Notes: generated from the sequence alone by a model not told the origin. A DNA stretch of 64,000 bases from Microbacterium arborescens (GCA_003339645.1 QNUV01000041.1:744001-808000), one strand, 5' to 3'; positions 8,234-20,605 are shown, counted from the first letter of the stretch. Numbers and translations: made by a program.

Positions 8234-9582
8234 CCGATCAGGCCCGTGCGGATGCCGTCTACACGGCGCTGCTGCAGCGTCAGGGGGAGCAATGGGTGCA
8301 GCCGCGCGTCGAGCGCACCCGGCGCGTCCTCGAGCTGCTGGACGACCCGCAGCGCACCTATCGCGTCGTGCACGTAACGGGAACCAACGGGAAGACCTCG
8401 ACGAGCCGCATGATCGAGAGCCTCGTGCGGGCGCATGGACTGCGCACCGGGCTGTTCACGAGCCCCCACCTCGAGCGGTTCACCGAGCGGATTCTCATCG
8501 ACGGCGAGCCGATCGCGGATGCCGCGGTCGCCGACGCCTGGGAGGAGATCGCGCCCTTCGTCGACCTCGTCGACGCCGAGCTGGCCGCTGCGGACGACGC
8601 CCCCCTGACGTTCTTCGAACTGCTGACGGTGCTCGCCTTCGTGGCCTTCTCCGACGCTCCGGTGGATGTCGCCGTCGTCGAGGTGGGCATGGGCGGGTCG
8701 TGGGACTCGACCAACACCGCCGACGGCGACGTCGCGGTCATCGGCCCCGTGGCGCTGGACCACGCCGACCGCCTCGGCGAGACGATCGGCGAGATCGCCG
8801 CGGTCAAGGCGGGCATCATCAAGCCGGGCGCGGCGGTCGTCTCGGCCGTGCAGACCCCCGAGGCGGCCGCGCAGATCCGGGCGCGCGCTGCGGAGGTCGC
8901 TGCCACCGTCGGCTTCGCCGGCGATGAGTTCGGCCTGTCCGGTCACAGCCTCGCCGTGGGTGGTCAGCAGATCAGCGTGCGCGGTCGGGCGGGGGAGTAC
9001 CCCGAGCTCTACCTGCCTCTCTACGGATCCCATCAGGCGGAGAACGCCGCACTGGCGGTCGCCGCCGTCGAGGCTCTCATCGGGGCCGAGGACCAGGCCC
9101 TTCACCCGGAGGTCGTCGCGGACGGTCTCGGCGCGGTCACCTCTCCCGGCCGGCTGCAGCTGCTCGGGATCAGTCCGACGGTGCTCGTCGACAGCGCCCA
9201 CAACCCCCACGGGGCCGCCGCCCTCGCCGCGGCGCTGCGCGAATCGTTCGACTTCGACGAGTGGGGTGTCGTGCTGGGTGTCCTCGGCGACAAGGACGCC
9301 GCCGGAATCGTCGACGCCCTGGCGCCGGTCGCCGCTCACGTCTTCGCGACCGCGCCCGACTCGGAGCGCGCCTCGGATCCGACCCTCGTGGCCGACCTCG
9401 CGGAGGAACACGGGCTCGGCGTCACCGAGCACCGCGATCTCGTCGAGGCGGCCGAGGCAGCGCGCGAGTGGGCAGCGGACGGGGAGCGGCGAGCGGTTGT
9501 CATCGCCGGCTCGGTCGTGCTCGCCGGTGAGGCGATCGCCCTCGCCGCCGCGGAGGACTGGAAGTCGGGATGGCAGGCGTGA
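8230..9582 (+). CDS. folC: folylpolyglutamate synthase / dihydrofolate synthase
   Basis: Adds glutamate to (dihydro)pteroate or folate, 450 aa. The Mur-ligase-type P-loop is [19 protein letters not shown] (about residue 45). The FolC signatures [14 protein letters not shown] and [16 protein letters not shown] follow, with [11 protein letters not shown] in the C-terminal domain. The ATG overlaps the ileS stop as ATGA. A much longer open frame in this phase begins inside ileS but shows only shuffled ileS sequence before [10 protein letters not shown]. Downstream it overlaps a DUF4233 gene by 13 nt, a pairing common in actinobacteria. Confidence 0.95.
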   Translation: MTDQARADAVYTALLQRQGEQWVQPRVERTRRVLELLDDPQRTYRVVHVTGTNGKTSTSRMIESLVRAHGLRTGLFTSPHLERFTERILIDGEPIADAAVADAWEEIAPFVDLVDAELAAADDAPLTFFELLTVLAFVAFSDAPVDVAVVEVGMGGSWDSTNTADGDVAVIGPVALDHADRLGETIGEIAAVKAGIIKPGAAVVSAVQTPEAAAQIRARAAEVAATVGFAGDEFGLSGHSLAVGGQQISVRGRAGEYPELYLPLYGSHQAENAALAVAAVEALIGAEDQALHPEVVADGLGAVTSPGRLQLLGISPTVLVDSAHNPHGAAALAAALRESFDFDEWGVVLGVLGDKDAAGIVDALAPVAAHVFATAPDSERASDPTLVADLAEEHGLGVTEHRDLVEAAEAAREWAADGERRAVVIAGSVVLAGEAIALAAAEDWKSGWQA

Positions 9583-9971
9583 GTCGGCCCCGGGAACGCC
9601 GGCGCCGTGGTGCCGCCGAGTCCCTCGGCTCGGTCGTCCTCGGGTTCGAGTCGATCGTCGTCTTCCTCGGAGGCCTCACGGTGTACGGACTCGGCGTCCT
9701 GCCCGACGGCGTGCCGGACTGGTGGGGCGTCGTCGCGGGCGCGGTGCTCGCCGTCGCGATGATCGTCACCTCCGGCGTCCTGCGCCACCGGTGGGGGATC
9801 GTGCTGGGCTGGGCCCTCCAGGTCATCCTGGCTCTCGGCGTGTTCCTCGTACCTGCGCTCGGAATCGTCGCACTGGTTTTCGGCGGCATGTACGCGTATG
9901 CGACCATCAAGGGGGCTGCTCTCGACCGGCGCAACGCCGCCCTCGCAGCCGACGAATCGAACGGAGACTGA
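9570..9971 (+). CDS. DUF4233 small membrane protein
   Basis: 133 aa with a basic N-terminus ([10 protein letters not shown]) and about four hydrophobic segments: VVLGFESIVVFLGGLTVYG, VVAGAVLAVAMIVTSGVL, IVLGWALQVILALGVFLV and IVALVFGGMYAYATIKG. This matches DUF4233, which sits next to folC in many actinobacteria. The start is uncertain between ATG 9570 (inside folC) and GTG 9579. The stop is 1 nt before the ndk ATG, so folC, this gene and ndk are probably one transcript. No biochemical role is known. Confidence 0.82.
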   Translation: MAGVSRPRERRRRGAAESLGSVVLGFESIVVFLGGLTVYGLGVLPDGVPDWWGVVAGAVLAVAMIVTSGVLRHRWGIVLGWALQVILALGVFLVPALGIVALVFGGMYAYATIKGAALDRRNAALAADESNGD

Positions 9972-9972
9972 C

Positions 9973-10389
9973 ATGCCCACCGAAGAGACCCTCGTTCTCG
10001 TCAAGCCCGACGGCGTGGCTCGCGGCCTCACCGGCGCGATCCTGGCTCGTATCGAAGCCAAGGGATACGCGCTCGTCGACATCCGTCTGGTCGAGGCCGA
10101 CCGTGAGCTGCTCGAGCAGCACTACGCCGAGCACGCGGGCAAGCCGTTCTACGAGCCGCTGCTCGAGTTCATGCAGAGCGGTCCGTCGGTGGCCATCCGC
10201 CTCGCCGGCAATCGTGTCATCGAGGGCTTCCGGTCCCTCGCCGGGACCACCGATCCGACGACGGCGGCCCCCGGAACTATCCGCGGCGACTTCGGTCGCG
10301 ACTGGGGCCTGGCTGTTCAGCAGAACCTCGTCCACGGTTCCGACAGCCCCGAGTCCGCAGCCCGCGAGCTGCAGATCTGGTTCGGCTGA
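9973..10389 (+). CDS. ndk: nucleoside diphosphate kinase
   Basis: Balances NTP/dNTP pools by phosphate transfer through a histidine, 138 aa, normal length. It begins MPTEETLVLVKPDGVARGL and carries the active-site segment NLVHGSDSPESAARE with the phosphorylated His. The ATG at 9973 is preceded by GGAG; the upstream in-frame ATG at 9898 would overlap DUF4233 by about 75 nt and add a non-homologous tail. A strong hairpin follows. Confidence 0.97.
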   Translation: MPTEETLVLVKPDGVARGLTGAILARIEAKGYALVDIRLVEADRELLEQHYAEHAGKPFYEPLLEFMQSGPSVAIRLAGNRVIEGFRSLAGTTDPTTAAPGTIRGDFGRDWGLAVQQNLVHGSDSPESAARELQIWFG

Positions 10390-10407
10390 GCGGCACAGCG
10401 GCATCCC

Positions 10408-10443
10408 GCCCGCGACTCGGCGTCACGACGTCGGCTCGCGGGC
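10408..10443. terminator. terminator between convergent ndk and VKOR gene
   Basis: Perfect 8-bp stem GCCCGCGA / TCGCGGGC around a 20-nt loop, followed on the plus strand by a weak T stretch. Placed between convergent genes, it could serve both. Confidence 0.5.
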
Positions 10444-10452
10444 GTCGTCGTT

Positions 10453-11052
10453 TCAGAGGAAGCCGATCCAGTCCAGCCGGAGCTGCGCGACGACGGCGAT
10501 CGCGACGTAGCTCAGGACGGCCAGGAGCGGGACCCAGCCCGACAGCGTGCCCGCGACCGCGCGGCCTCGACGCGGGAGCGGAACGGTGCCCGAGCGCAGG
10601 ACGTGGAGAGTCACGGCGTAGAAGCTCGGGATCGTCACGAACCAGGTGACCATGCACCACGGGCAGAGGGTGCCGAGCACGAAGATGCTCTGCGAGATGA
10701 GCCAGATCACGAACCCGAACGCGAACGCCATGCCCGCCCAGAACAACAGCCAGAACCACCGCGCGAAGCGTGCGCCGGCGAGGATCGCCGCGCCCACCAC
10801 GATCGGCGCGACCCAGCCGGTGAGCCCGAGCAGCGGGTTGGGGAAGCCGAAGACCGACCCCTGCGGCGATGTCAGGTTGGCACCGCACTGCACGACGATG
10901 TTGAAGTCGCAGGATGCCGTCGCCGTCGCGTCCTCGAGAAGGTGCAGTCGCTCGGTCGTCAGAGCGAAGGCGGCGATCCATCCGATCACGCCCGCGATCA
11001 TCAGCCAGACGGAGAGTGCGACGGGGCGGGCATGGCTTCGGGAAGCGGGCAT
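10453..11052 (-). CDS. vitamin K epoxide reductase family membrane protein
   Basis: 199 aa with four to five transmembrane segments. VKOR-family features: CPWC active site in VLGTLCPWCMVTWF (about residue 135) and the loop cysteine pair in SCDFNIVVQCGANL (about residues 48-56). In actinobacteria VKOR reoxidises periplasmic disulfide-forming thioredoxin-like proteins via quinone. There is no fused thioredoxin domain here and no DsbA partner next to it. GATAAT lies 7 nt before the ATG, suggesting a leaderless transcript divergent from rne. Confidence 0.9.
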   Translation of the reverse strand: MPASRSHARPVALSVWLMIAGVIGWIAAFALTTERLHLLEDATATASCDFNIVVQCGANLTSPQGSVFGFPNPLLGLTGWVAPIVVGAAILAGARFARWFWLLFWAGMAFAFGFVIWLISQSIFVLGTLCPWCMVTWFVTIPSFYAVTLHVLRSGTVPLPRRGRAVAGTLSGWVPLLAVLSYVAIAVVAQLRLDWIGFL

Positions 11053-11106
11053 GATCGCGATTATCGCATCGCTGCCGATGGCCCGGCCGTGAGCGTCGGG
11101 GCCCGC

Positions 11107-11330
11107 GTCCCACGAAGGGACGCGCGTAGTGCGATAATGGATGTCGATGCACGCACGCAGCCGCGCTGCGACAGTGCGTCACGAGAGACTTCGGGCAATG
11201 GCTGCCCACGCAGGCCGCGCCGAGAGCCGGCTGCACACCGAGTGAGTTCGCGGCTCGTCCTTCCGGGAGCGACGCCGCCAGAGATGTGCCGGGTGGCGCG
11301 CGGTGCCGCCCGAAGAGGAGTACGCCAGTG
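11107..11330 (+). promoter_or_regulatory. rne promoter and ~190-nt leader
   Basis: The intergenic region holds an inverted repeat GTCCC-ACGAA-GGGAC (11107-11121) just upstream of a -10-like GATAAT (11133-11138). Transcription from there would give a leader of about 190 nt before the rne ATG, which has AGGAG upstream. In E. coli RNase E autoregulates through its long 5' UTR; whether this leader does so is unknown. No further element recognised here. Confidence 0.4.
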
Positions 11331-13727
11331 ATGGCCGACGATCGCAATGACAACCCGACCCCCGATGAGTCCGAGAACGCGGTAGACCCCGCCGCGGCCG
11401 AACTGGCCGATGCCGTGACGTCGATCGACGCCACCGAGGAGCACATCGACAGCGGACGGGCAGCCGAGGACGATGCCCCGGAGCCCGCTCCCGGCGCCGA
11501 TGAGTCGGCCGCCGCTCCCGACGAGCCCGTGCCTGCTGAGGAGTCCTCCCCGGCGCAGGAGGAGGTCCGTGGGGAAGAGCAGGCTCCTGCTCCGCAGCCC
11601 GAGCCCGCGGAGGAACCCGCCCCCGCAGAAGAGCCTGCCCCCGCCGAGGAACCCGCCCCCGCCGAAGAGCCGGCGGACGCCGGCCCTCCGACCGCGGTCT
11701 CGCTCGGTCTCCTGCCCGCCGAGTTCGTCTCCGCGGTATCCACCGCGCTGCATTTCTACGCTCCCGAGATCCCGCCGCTTCCGGCGCTGCCGGACGACGT
11801 CGAGGACGACGACTCCGCGTCCTCATCGGGCTCGAGCAGCTCGCGCCGTCGCGGCCGCCGCCGCGGCGGGTCGAACGGCGATGAGGGCAATGAGCCTGCT
11901 CCGCGCCAGCGCGCGGTGGAGCTCATCACCGAACCGCAGCGCATCAAGGGCTCCACCCGGCTCGAGGCGAAGAAGCAGCGCCGCCGCGACGGCCGCGAAG
12001 CGGGTCGTCGGCGCACCGTCGTGACCGAAGCCGAGTTCCTCGCCCGCCGCGAGGCGGTCGACCGGGTCATGATCGTTCGATCCAAGAACGGTCGCATCCA
12101 GATCGCCGTCCTCGAGGACAACGTGCTCGTCGAGCACTACGTCGCGCGCAACCAGGATGCCTCGCTGATCGGCAACGTGTACCTCGGTCGCGTGCAGAAC
12201 GTGCTCCCGAGCATGGAGGCCGCCTTCGTCGACATCGGCCGTGGTCGCAACGCCGTGCTCTACTCCGGCGAGGTCGACTGGGATGCCGTCGAGACGGGCA
12301 ACCAGCCGCGCCGCATCGAGCTCGCACTCAAATCCGGCGACCGCGTCCTCGTCCAGGTCACGAAGGATCCGGTCGGGCACAAGGGTGCTCGCCTGACGAG
12401 CCAGATCTCGCTCCCCGGCCGCTACCTCGTGTACGTCCCGGGCGGCGCGATGAACGGTATCTCGCGCAAGCTTCCTGACACCGAACGGGCGCGTCTCAAG
12501 CGCATCCTCAAGGAGGTCCTCCCCGAGTCGTCGGGCGTCATCGTGCGCACCGCCGCGGAGGGCGCGACGGAAGACCAGCTCACGCGAGACGTGCAGCGGC
12601 TCACCTCGCAGTGGGAGCACATCAGCTCGCAGCTCGAGAAGATCCAGGCTCCCGCGCTCCTGCACTCCGAGCCCGACCTTCTCGTGAAGATCGTCCGCGA
12701 CGTTTTCAACGAGGACTTCTCGCGCATGCTGATCCAGGGCGACGAGGCCTACTCGACGATCACGTCGTACCTCACGGGAGTCGCGCCCGATCTCCTCGAG
12801 CGCGTCGAGAAGTACGAGGACGAGCAGGACCCCTTCGACGCGTTCCGGGTCACGGAGCAGATCGAGAAGGCGCTGGATCGCAAGGTGTGGCTGCCCTCGG
12901 GCGGTTCGCTCGTGATCGACCGCACCGAGGCGATGACCGTGGTGGATGTGAACACGGGGAAGTTCGTCGGATCGGGCGGCAATCTCGAGGAGACCGTCAC
13001 CAAGAACAACCTCGAGGCCGCCGAGGAGATCGTCCGGCAGCTGCGCCTGCGGGACATCGGCGGCATCATCGTCGTCGACTTCATCGACATGGTGCTCGAG
13101 TCCAACCGCGATCTCGTGCTGCGGCGTCTGATCGAATGCCTGAGCCGTGACCGCACGAAGCACCAGGTCGCCGAGGTCACCTCGCTGGGTCTGGTCCAGA
13201 TGACGCGCAAGAAGCTGGGCCTCGGGCTCCTGGAGACCTTCAGCGAGGCGTGCGAGGTGTGCGCCGGCCGCGGCGTCATCGTCCACCACGATCCGGTGGT
13301 CAAGCACCGCGGCGCCGGCTCCCAGAACGGCAACGGCAACGGTTCGGCGCGCCGCAACGGCCGTGGCGGCGGTAACGCGGCTCCCGCGCCCGCGAACGGC
13401 GGCACCCACGTCATCACCGAGGGCGCGAAGTCGGCACTCGCCCAGATCGCCGCGTCGACGATCCAGGCGACTGCTGCGGAGGAGGACGCCGAGATCATCA
13501 CCGTCCCGGTGGAGGCGGAGTCCGCACCCGTCGAGCGCCCGAAGAAGCCACGGCGCAAGAAGGCCGAGCCCAAGGCGCCGCGAACCGAGAAGGACCTGCT
13601 CCTCGACTCGGTGCTCAACGCGCTCCCCGAACCCAAGGCTCCCGGTCAGGGCCGCGGACGTCGCCGCGTGACGACCGCCGCCCTCAGCGGCACCCCGGTA
13701 TCGGCGGCGCCGGCCTCGGACGACTGA
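11331..13727 (+). CDS. rne: ribonuclease E/G family endoribonuclease
   Basis: Central RNA-decay and rRNA-processing endonuclease, 798 aa. Residues 1-190 are disordered: acidic and Pro/Ala/Glu-rich with repeated PAEEPA units, then Arg/Gly-rich. The catalytic core follows: S1 domain with GNVYLGRVQNVLPSMEAAFVDIG (about residue 284), the 5'-sensor and RNase H-like fold, the DNase I-like metal site with DFIDM (about 584) and the Zn-link CEVCAGRG (about 640). The C-terminal tail is low complexity (RRNGRGGGN) with basic patches. The long N-terminal extension is typical of actinobacterial RNase E. I start at ATG 11331 after AGGAG; GTG 11328 is also possible. Confidence 0.94.
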   Translation: MADDRNDNPTPDESENAVDPAAAELADAVTSIDATEEHIDSGRAAEDDAPEPAPGADESAAAPDEPVPAEESSPAQEEVRGEEQAPAPQPEPAEEPAPAEEPAPAEEPAPAEEPADAGPPTAVSLGLLPAEFVSAVSTALHFYAPEIPPLPALPDDVEDDDSASSSGSSSSRRRGRRRGGSNGDEGNEPAPRQRAVELITEPQRIKGSTRLEAKKQRRRDGREAGRRRTVVTEAEFLARREAVDRVMIVRSKNGRIQIAVLEDNVLVEHYVARNQDASLIGNVYLGRVQNVLPSMEAAFVDIGRGRNAVLYSGEVDWDAVETGNQPRRIELALKSGDRVLVQVTKDPVGHKGARLTSQISLPGRYLVYVPGGAMNGISRKLPDTERARLKRILKEVLPESSGVIVRTAAEGATEDQLTRDVQRLTSQWEHISSQLEKIQAPALLHSEPDLLVKIVRDVFNEDFSRMLIQGDEAYSTITSYLTGVAPDLLERVEKYEDEQDPFDAFRVTEQIEKALDRKVWLPSGGSLVIDRTEAMTVVDVNTGKFVGSGGNLEETVTKNNLEAAEEIVRQLRLRDIGGIIVVDFIDMVLESNRDLVLRRLIECLSRDRTKHQVAEVTSLGLVQMTRKKLGLGLLETFSEACEVCAGRGVIVHHDPVVKHRGAGSQNGNGNGSARRNGRGGGNAAPAPANGGTHVITEGAKSALAQIAASTIQATAAEEDAEIITVPVEAESAPVERPKKPRRKKAEPKAPRTEKDLLLDSVLNALPEPKAPGQGRGRRRVTTAALSGTPVSAAPASDD

Positions 13728-13743
13728 GGTCGATCGTCACGAC

Positions 13744-13779
13744 GAACGCCGCGGGATCGCTTCAGATCCCGCGGCGTTC
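13744..13779. terminator. bidirectional terminator, rne / DUF4031
   Basis: Perfect 15-bp stem: GAACGCCGCGGGATC (13744-13758), loop GCTTCA, GATCCCGCGGCGTTC (13765-13779). The loop holds the stop codon of the convergent DUF4031 gene and the 3' arm is its last codons. Confidence 0.8.
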
Positions 13780-14034
13780 GCGCGCGGTGACACGCAGCCC
13801 GGAGGCGATGAGGCGACGCACCAGTTCGTGGCCGGACACGTGCTGTGCGCCGCCGGCGACCAGGCGGTCGAACGCCGAGTCGGGGACGTCGTAGTGATCG
13901 AGGTCGAAGGCGCGGGCGGGCACCTCATGACGGCGGGCGAACGCGTGCAGTTCATCGAGATCCGAGTCGCTGACGAGGTGCGACCAGAGGGTGCCGTGCG
14001 CCGGCCAGCGCGGATCGTCGATCAGTATCGCCAT
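13762..14034 (-). CDS. DUF4031 domain protein
   Basis: 90 aa. Begins [19 protein letters not shown] and contains [14 protein letters not shown] and [10 protein letters not shown], the recognisable core of DUF4031, a small family of unknown function common in actinobacteria. TAGGAT ends 6 nt before the ATG, so it is probably leaderless, although GGAGG abuts the start codon. Its last codons form one arm of the terminator shared with rne. Confidence 0.85.
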   Translation of the reverse strand: MAILIDDPRWPAHGTLWSHLVSDSDLDELHAFARRHEVPARAFDLDHYDVPDSAFDRLVAGGAQHVSGHELVRRLIASGLRVTARERRGI

Positions 14035-14095
14035 CCTCCGATCCTACGAAGCGGATGCCGCGGGGGCGCCGGCCGCGACACACCCGGCCGTCCTT

Positions 14096-14124
14096 TTGCC
14101 GGATCTCCCGGCATCCGGTAAAGT
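14096..14124 (+). promoter_or_regulatory. promoter of rplU-rpmA
   Basis: TTGCCG (14096-14101), 17-nt spacer, TAAAGT (14119-14124): the best matched -35/-10 pair in this part of the window. It predicts a start near 14131 and a leader of about 136 nt before rplU. I see no specific regulatory fold in that leader. Confidence 0.65.
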
Positions 14125-14266
14125 GGACCCTTGGTGCAGCGAGTCCGTCGACGTCCCGTCGTTATCGCGGCTCAGCCACAGGATCATCTGGGGCACGCGC
14201 ACCAAGACTTTCCAGTCTCGCAAAGACAATCGGAGCCGTGCGCTCCACAGAAGAAACAGGTGTGAA

Positions 14267-14575
14267 GTGGTTTACGCAGTTGTGCGCGCCGGCGGCCGTC
14301 AGGAGAAGGTCGAGGTCGGCACGATCGTCGTCCTCGATCGTCAGGCGGCTCAGATCGGCGACAAGCTCGAGCTTCCCGCCGTTCTCCTCGTCGACGGCGA
14401 CGCCGTGACCACCGACGCTGACAAGCTCGCGAAGGTCACGGTCACCGCCGAGGTTCTCGGTGAGGAGCGCGGCCCGAAGATCGTGATCCAGAAGTTCAAG
14501 AACAAGACCGGCTACAAGAAGCGCCAGGGCCACCGTCAGGACCTCACGCGCGTCAAGATCACCGGCATCAAGTAA
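14267..14575 (+). CDS. rplU: 50S ribosomal protein L21
   Basis: 102 aa, full length for L21. Reads (M)[17 protein letters not shown] at the N-terminus and ends with [19 protein letters not shown], the L21 rRNA-binding signature. The start is GTG at 14267 with AGGTG upstream; the open frame reaching back to 13991 is not homologous. It precedes rpmA and obg in the order conserved across bacteria. Confidence 0.97.
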   Translation: MVYAVVRAGGRQEKVEVGTIVVLDRQAAQIGDKLELPAVLLVDGDAVTTDADKLAKVTVTAEVLGEERGPKIVIQKFKNKTGYKKRQGHRQDLTRVKITGIK

Positions 14576-14592
14576 GCCAGGGAGACGCAGAG

Positions 14593-17256
<2,664 letters not shown>

Positions 17257-17294
17257 GACGGGTTCGCCACCGTCGCCGTCGCTAGACTGACGGG

Positions 17295-18557
17295 ATGACC
17301 ACCGCCGTCGCTACCGACGTCTCCGAGCGCCTCCGCGCCGCCAAGCGCGCGAGCCGATCGATCGGCCTCCTCGACGATGCCGCCAAGACGGCCCTCCTCG
17401 ACGGTATCGCCGACGCGCTGATCGCCGACACCGCGCGCATCGTCGCGGCCAACCGCGATGACCTCGAGCGCGGGGATGCGGCGGGTATCTCTGCGGGCCT
17501 GCGCGACCGTCTCCTCCTCGACGACGGGCGCATAGCCGCGCTCGCGAGCGCGGTCCGCGATGTGGCGCGGCTTCCCGACCCCGTCGGCCGTGTGCTCGAC
17601 GAGCGGGAACTGCCCGGAGGCGTGCGGCTGCAGAAGGTCTCGGTGCCCTTCGGCGTGGTCGCCTCGATCTACGAGGCGCGGCCCAACGTCACGGTCGACA
17701 TCACGGCCCTGGCGCTCCGTTCCGGAAACGCCGTGGCGCTTCGCGGAGGATCGGCCGCGCAGTCGACGAACGGCGCCCTCATCGCGTCGATGCGAAATGC
17801 GCTCGATCGTGCCGGAGTAGACGCCGACGGCATCCAGACCGTCGATGATTTCGGCCGCGACGGCGCTCGGTTCCTCATGCGCGCGCGAGGCTTGGTCGAT
17901 GTGCTCGTTCCCCGCGGCAGCGCTCAGCTCATCGAGACCGTCGTGACGGAGTCGACGGTTCCCGTCATCGAGACGGGCGCGGGCGTCGTGCACATCGTGC
18001 TCGACGAGTCCGCGCCGCTCGACTGGGCTCGCGACATCGTCGTGAACGCGAAGGCGCAACGACCGAGCGTCTGCAACGCCGTGGAGACCGTGCTCGTCGT
18101 CCGTTCGGCAGCCGACCGCCTCATCCCGCCGGTGTCCGAGGCGCTCGTCGAAGCCGGCGTCACCATCCACGGCGACGACGCGGTGCGTCGACTGGTGCCA
18201 GAGGCCGTCGAGGCGACCGAGGACGACTGGGCGACCGAGCACATGAGCCTCGACCTCTCGATGCGGGTGGTCGACGACCTCGACGAAGCCCTCGAGCACA
18301 TCCGCCGCTATTCGACGATGCATACCGAGGCGATCGTGACGGCCGACGACGCTCATGCCGAACGCTTCCTCGCCGAGGTGGACGCCGCGGTCGTCATGGC
18401 CAACGCCTCGACGCGGTTCACCGACGGCGGCGAGTTCGGCTTCGGCGCCGAGGTCGGCATCTCGACCCAGAAACTGCACGCCCGCGGTCCGATGGGACTT
18501 CCCGAGCTGACCAGCACGAAGTGGCTCGCGCGCGGCGCCGGGCAGACACGCGCCTGA
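17295..18557 (+). CDS. proA: gamma-glutamyl phosphate reductase
   Basis: Second step of proline biosynthesis, NADPH-dependent reduction of glutamyl phosphate, 420 aa. Typical segments: VPFGVVASIYEARPNVTVDI, LRSGNAVALRGGS, PVIETGAGVVHI and AQRPSVCNAVETVLV carrying the catalytic Cys, then FTDGGEFGFGAEVGISTQKLHARGP... near the C-terminus, cut here. TAGACT ends 6 nt before the ATG, so proA probably also has its own leaderless promoter besides read-through from proB. Confidence 0.96.
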   Translation: MTTAVATDVSERLRAAKRASRSIGLLDDAAKTALLDGIADALIADTARIVAANRDDLERGDAAGISAGLRDRLLLDDGRIAALASAVRDVARLPDPVGRVLDERELPGGVRLQKVSVPFGVVASIYEARPNVTVDITALALRSGNAVALRGGSAAQSTNGALIASMRNALDRAGVDADGIQTVDDFGRDGARFLMRARGLVDVLVPRGSAQLIETVVTESTVPVIETGAGVVHIVLDESAPLDWARDIVVNAKAQRPSVCNAVETVLVVRSAADRLIPPVSEALVEAGVTIHGDDAVRRLVPEAVEATEDDWATEHMSLDLSMRVVDDLDEALEHIRRYSTMHTEAIVTADDAHAERFLAEVDAAVVMANASTRFTDGGEFGFGAEVGISTQKLHARGPMGLPELTSTKWLARGAGQTRA

Positions 18558-18604
18558 CCACCTAAACTTGATATGCGCCGCCGCGCGAAACGAACGGAGC
18601 CCCG

Positions 18605-18832
18605 ATGACCCTCGCCACGATCACCGCATTCGCCGCCGAGCAGACCGAGCACCACGGCAATGTGCAGGCGGAGACGATGATCTTCGGCGTCATCGCCCTG
18701 GTCATCTTCCTCGCCCTCGGTCTCGTGACGCTGTCGTACCGCAACGTCGCGAACCGCCATGCTGGTAAGGCGGAGGCCTACGCCGCGGCCCACGGCAACC
18801 AACTGACGCAGTCGGAGAACGGCCACCACTGA
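18605..18832 (+). CDS. small single-pass membrane protein
   Basis: 75 aa. One clear transmembrane helix (about residues 26-44, [19 protein letters not shown]) followed by a short hydrophilic tail containing [15 protein letters not shown]. The ATG has GGAG 5 nt upstream, and TAAACT at 18563-18568 could be its -10. It lies 10 nt before nadD in the same direction. Function unknown; its place before nadD is a recurrent arrangement in related actinobacteria as far as I recall. Confidence 0.75.
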   Translation: MTLATITAFAAEQTEHHGNVQAETMIFGVIALVIFLALGLVTLSYRNVANRHAGKAEAYAAAHGNQLTQSENGHH

Positions 18833-18842
18833 GGCTGCTCCG

Positions 18843-19439
18843 ATGACGGGAACGCGTGCGCCGCGTATCGGCGTGATGGGCGGCACGTTCGACCCGATTC
18901 ATCATGGGCACCTCGTGGCCGCGAGCGAGGTCGCGCAGTCGTTCGACCTCGACGAGGTCGTCTTCGTGCCGACCGGCACGCCGTGGCAGAAGTCGTTCGT
19001 GTCACCGGGGGAGCACCGGTACCTCATGACGGTGATCGCGACGGCGTCGAACCCGATGTTCACCGTGAGTCGCGTCGACATCGACCGCGACGGCCCGACG
19101 TACACGATCGATACACTGCGTGATCTCAAGGCCCAACGTCCCGAGGCGGACTTCTTCTTCATCACCGGGGCTGACGCCATCGCGCAGATTCTCAGCTGGA
19201 GGAACCATGATGAACTGTGGGAGCTCGCCCACTTCGTCGCGGTCTCGCGTCCCGGCCACACGCTTTCCAGTGCCGGACTGCCCAGCGATGACGTGAGCCT
19301 GCTCGAGATCCCCGCGCTGGCCATCTCATCGACCGACTGCCGGGCACGCGTCGGACGCGGACATCCGGTGTGGTACCTCGTTCCAGACGGGGTCGTCCAA
19401 TACATTGCGAAGCATCATCTCTATCGGAGCAAGGCATGA
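18843..19439 (+). CDS. nadD: nicotinate-nucleotide adenylyltransferase
   Basis: Adenylates nicotinate mononucleotide in NAD biosynthesis, 198 aa. The nucleotidyltransferase motif is [20 protein letters not shown], and the second signature is [16 protein letters not shown] with the ISSTxxR pattern. The stop overlaps the next gene by ATGA. It is grouped with rsfS, a common arrangement. Confidence 0.96.
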   Translation: MTGTRAPRIGVMGGTFDPIHHGHLVAASEVAQSFDLDEVVFVPTGTPWQKSFVSPGEHRYLMTVIATASNPMFTVSRVDIDRDGPTYTIDTLRDLKAQRPEADFFFITGADAIAQILSWRNHDELWELAHFVAVSRPGHTLSSAGLPSDDVSLLEIPALAISSTDCRARVGRGHPVWYLVPDGVVQYIAKHHLYRSKA

Positions 19440-20605
19440 GCGACAAAGAGCAACAGCCACCGACTCCGCAGCTGACGCGCCGGCAACTGCGTGAGCTGCG
19501 CAACACGGCTTCCAATCCGATCATCGTCGACCCCGAAGCCGCCGACGACGCGTCGGCGATCGCAGCGGAGCAGACGCCCGCCCCCGCGCCGCTGCCGCGT
19601 GCTGCGGAGCCGGTCGAGGTTCCACCGGCTCCGGTGCCGCAGGCCTCGGTCGATCTCGGATCGCCCGCGCTGACCCGCCGTCAGGCTCGACTGCAGGAGA
19701 AGATCCGCACGGCTTCGATCCCGGTCGTGACCTCCACCGGCGAGCACGCGGCCGTCGTCGCCGAACCCGACGCGGATGCGCCCGGTCAGAGCGACGCCGA
19801 CGATGCGGCTCGTGCGATCGAGCCCGACGCCTCCGACGAGGCCGTCCAGTCGGATCGCGAGCACGACGCTCCTGAGGCCGAGGGTGCCGACGGCACGGAT
19901 GCCGAGACGACGGCGGCCCCGCCGAACGTCATCGCCTCCGAGTTCGAGCCCACCGACTCCGACGCCGTCGATTCCGAGACCATCGCCGAGGATCACGTCG
20001 CCGAGGACCACGTCGCGGAAGACGACATCGTCGCGAACGATGAGAGCGCGAACGATGAGAGCGCGAACGATGAGAGCGCGGACGAAACGGAGCCCGAGCG
20101 TCACGTCGTCTCGAACGACCTCGGCGCTGATCTGCTCGCGGGGGAGTCCGCGGCAACGGATGTGCCCGCATCGTTCGATCAGCTGCTCTCGCGCAGTGCC
20201 GCCGCGACGGGCGCCTTCACGACGCCGAACGCGTTGATCCTCGCGGAGAACCCGGACGGCGGGCCGTTGGTGGCACCGGTCACCGCGACCGGCGAGGTCC
20301 TGATCACCGGGACGTTCACCCTGCCCGAGAACTTCGGTTCGACCGGGGTCGTGCCGGGTGTTGCGGACGGAAAGGAGGTCGATGCGGTCCTCGTGGACGG
20401 CGAGCTGCCGGCCTCATCGTCTCCGACGCCCATCGCCGCGAGCGCGGCCATTTCGACCATCAAGAGCGCGGAGGACGTCATCCGTCCGCCGGCGCCGGAG
20501 AAGGGCAGCCGTTGGACGGTCGCCCTCGCTATCACCGCGGGGGCGCTCGCTCTCGCTCTGGCGGGCGTTCTGCTCGTCTCGCTTTTCACAGGAGTCTTCG
20601 GATGA
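19436..20605 (+). CDS. acidic, Pro/Ala-rich protein with C-terminal membrane anchor
   Basis: 389 aa, not recognised as a named family. It has no signal peptide. A motif of the form LTRRQxRxxxxxRTAS occurs twice (about residues 14 and 80). Residues 100-240 are strongly acidic, with short repeats AEDHV and ANDES. The last 30 residues form one transmembrane helix ([20 protein letters not shown]), so it is probably a tail-anchored cytosolic protein. The ATG overlaps the nadD stop and its own stop overlaps the rsfS ATG, so it is tightly coupled between them. Confidence 0.75.
   Translation: MSDKEQQPPTPQLTRRQLRELRNTASNPIIVDPEAADDASAIAAEQTPAPAPLPRAAEPVEVPPAPVPQASVDLGSPALTRRQARLQEKIRTASIPVVTSTGEHAAVVAEPDADAPGQSDADDAARAIEPDASDEAVQSDREHDAPEAEGADGTDAETTAAPPNVIASEFEPTDSDAVDSETIAEDHVAEDHVAEDDIVANDESANDESANDESADETEPERHVVSNDLGADLLAGESAATDVPASFDQLLSRSAAATGAFTTPNALILAENPDGGPLVAPVTATGEVLITGTFTLPENFGSTGVVPGVADGKEVDAVLVDGELPASSSPTPIAASAAISTIKSAEDVIRPPAPEKGSRWTVALAITAGALALALAGVLLVSLFTGVFG
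20033..20077 (+). repeat. three 15-bp tandem repeats
   Basis: Three perfect copies of GCGAACGATGAGAGC inside the acidic gene, coding for (A/V)NDES units. In frame, so copy-number changes would not disrupt the protein. Confidence 0.9.

Noticed and set aside
11600-11690. Short repeats in rne as a CRISPR-like array
   Set aside because: They are degenerate codons for PAEEPA repeats with no spacers.
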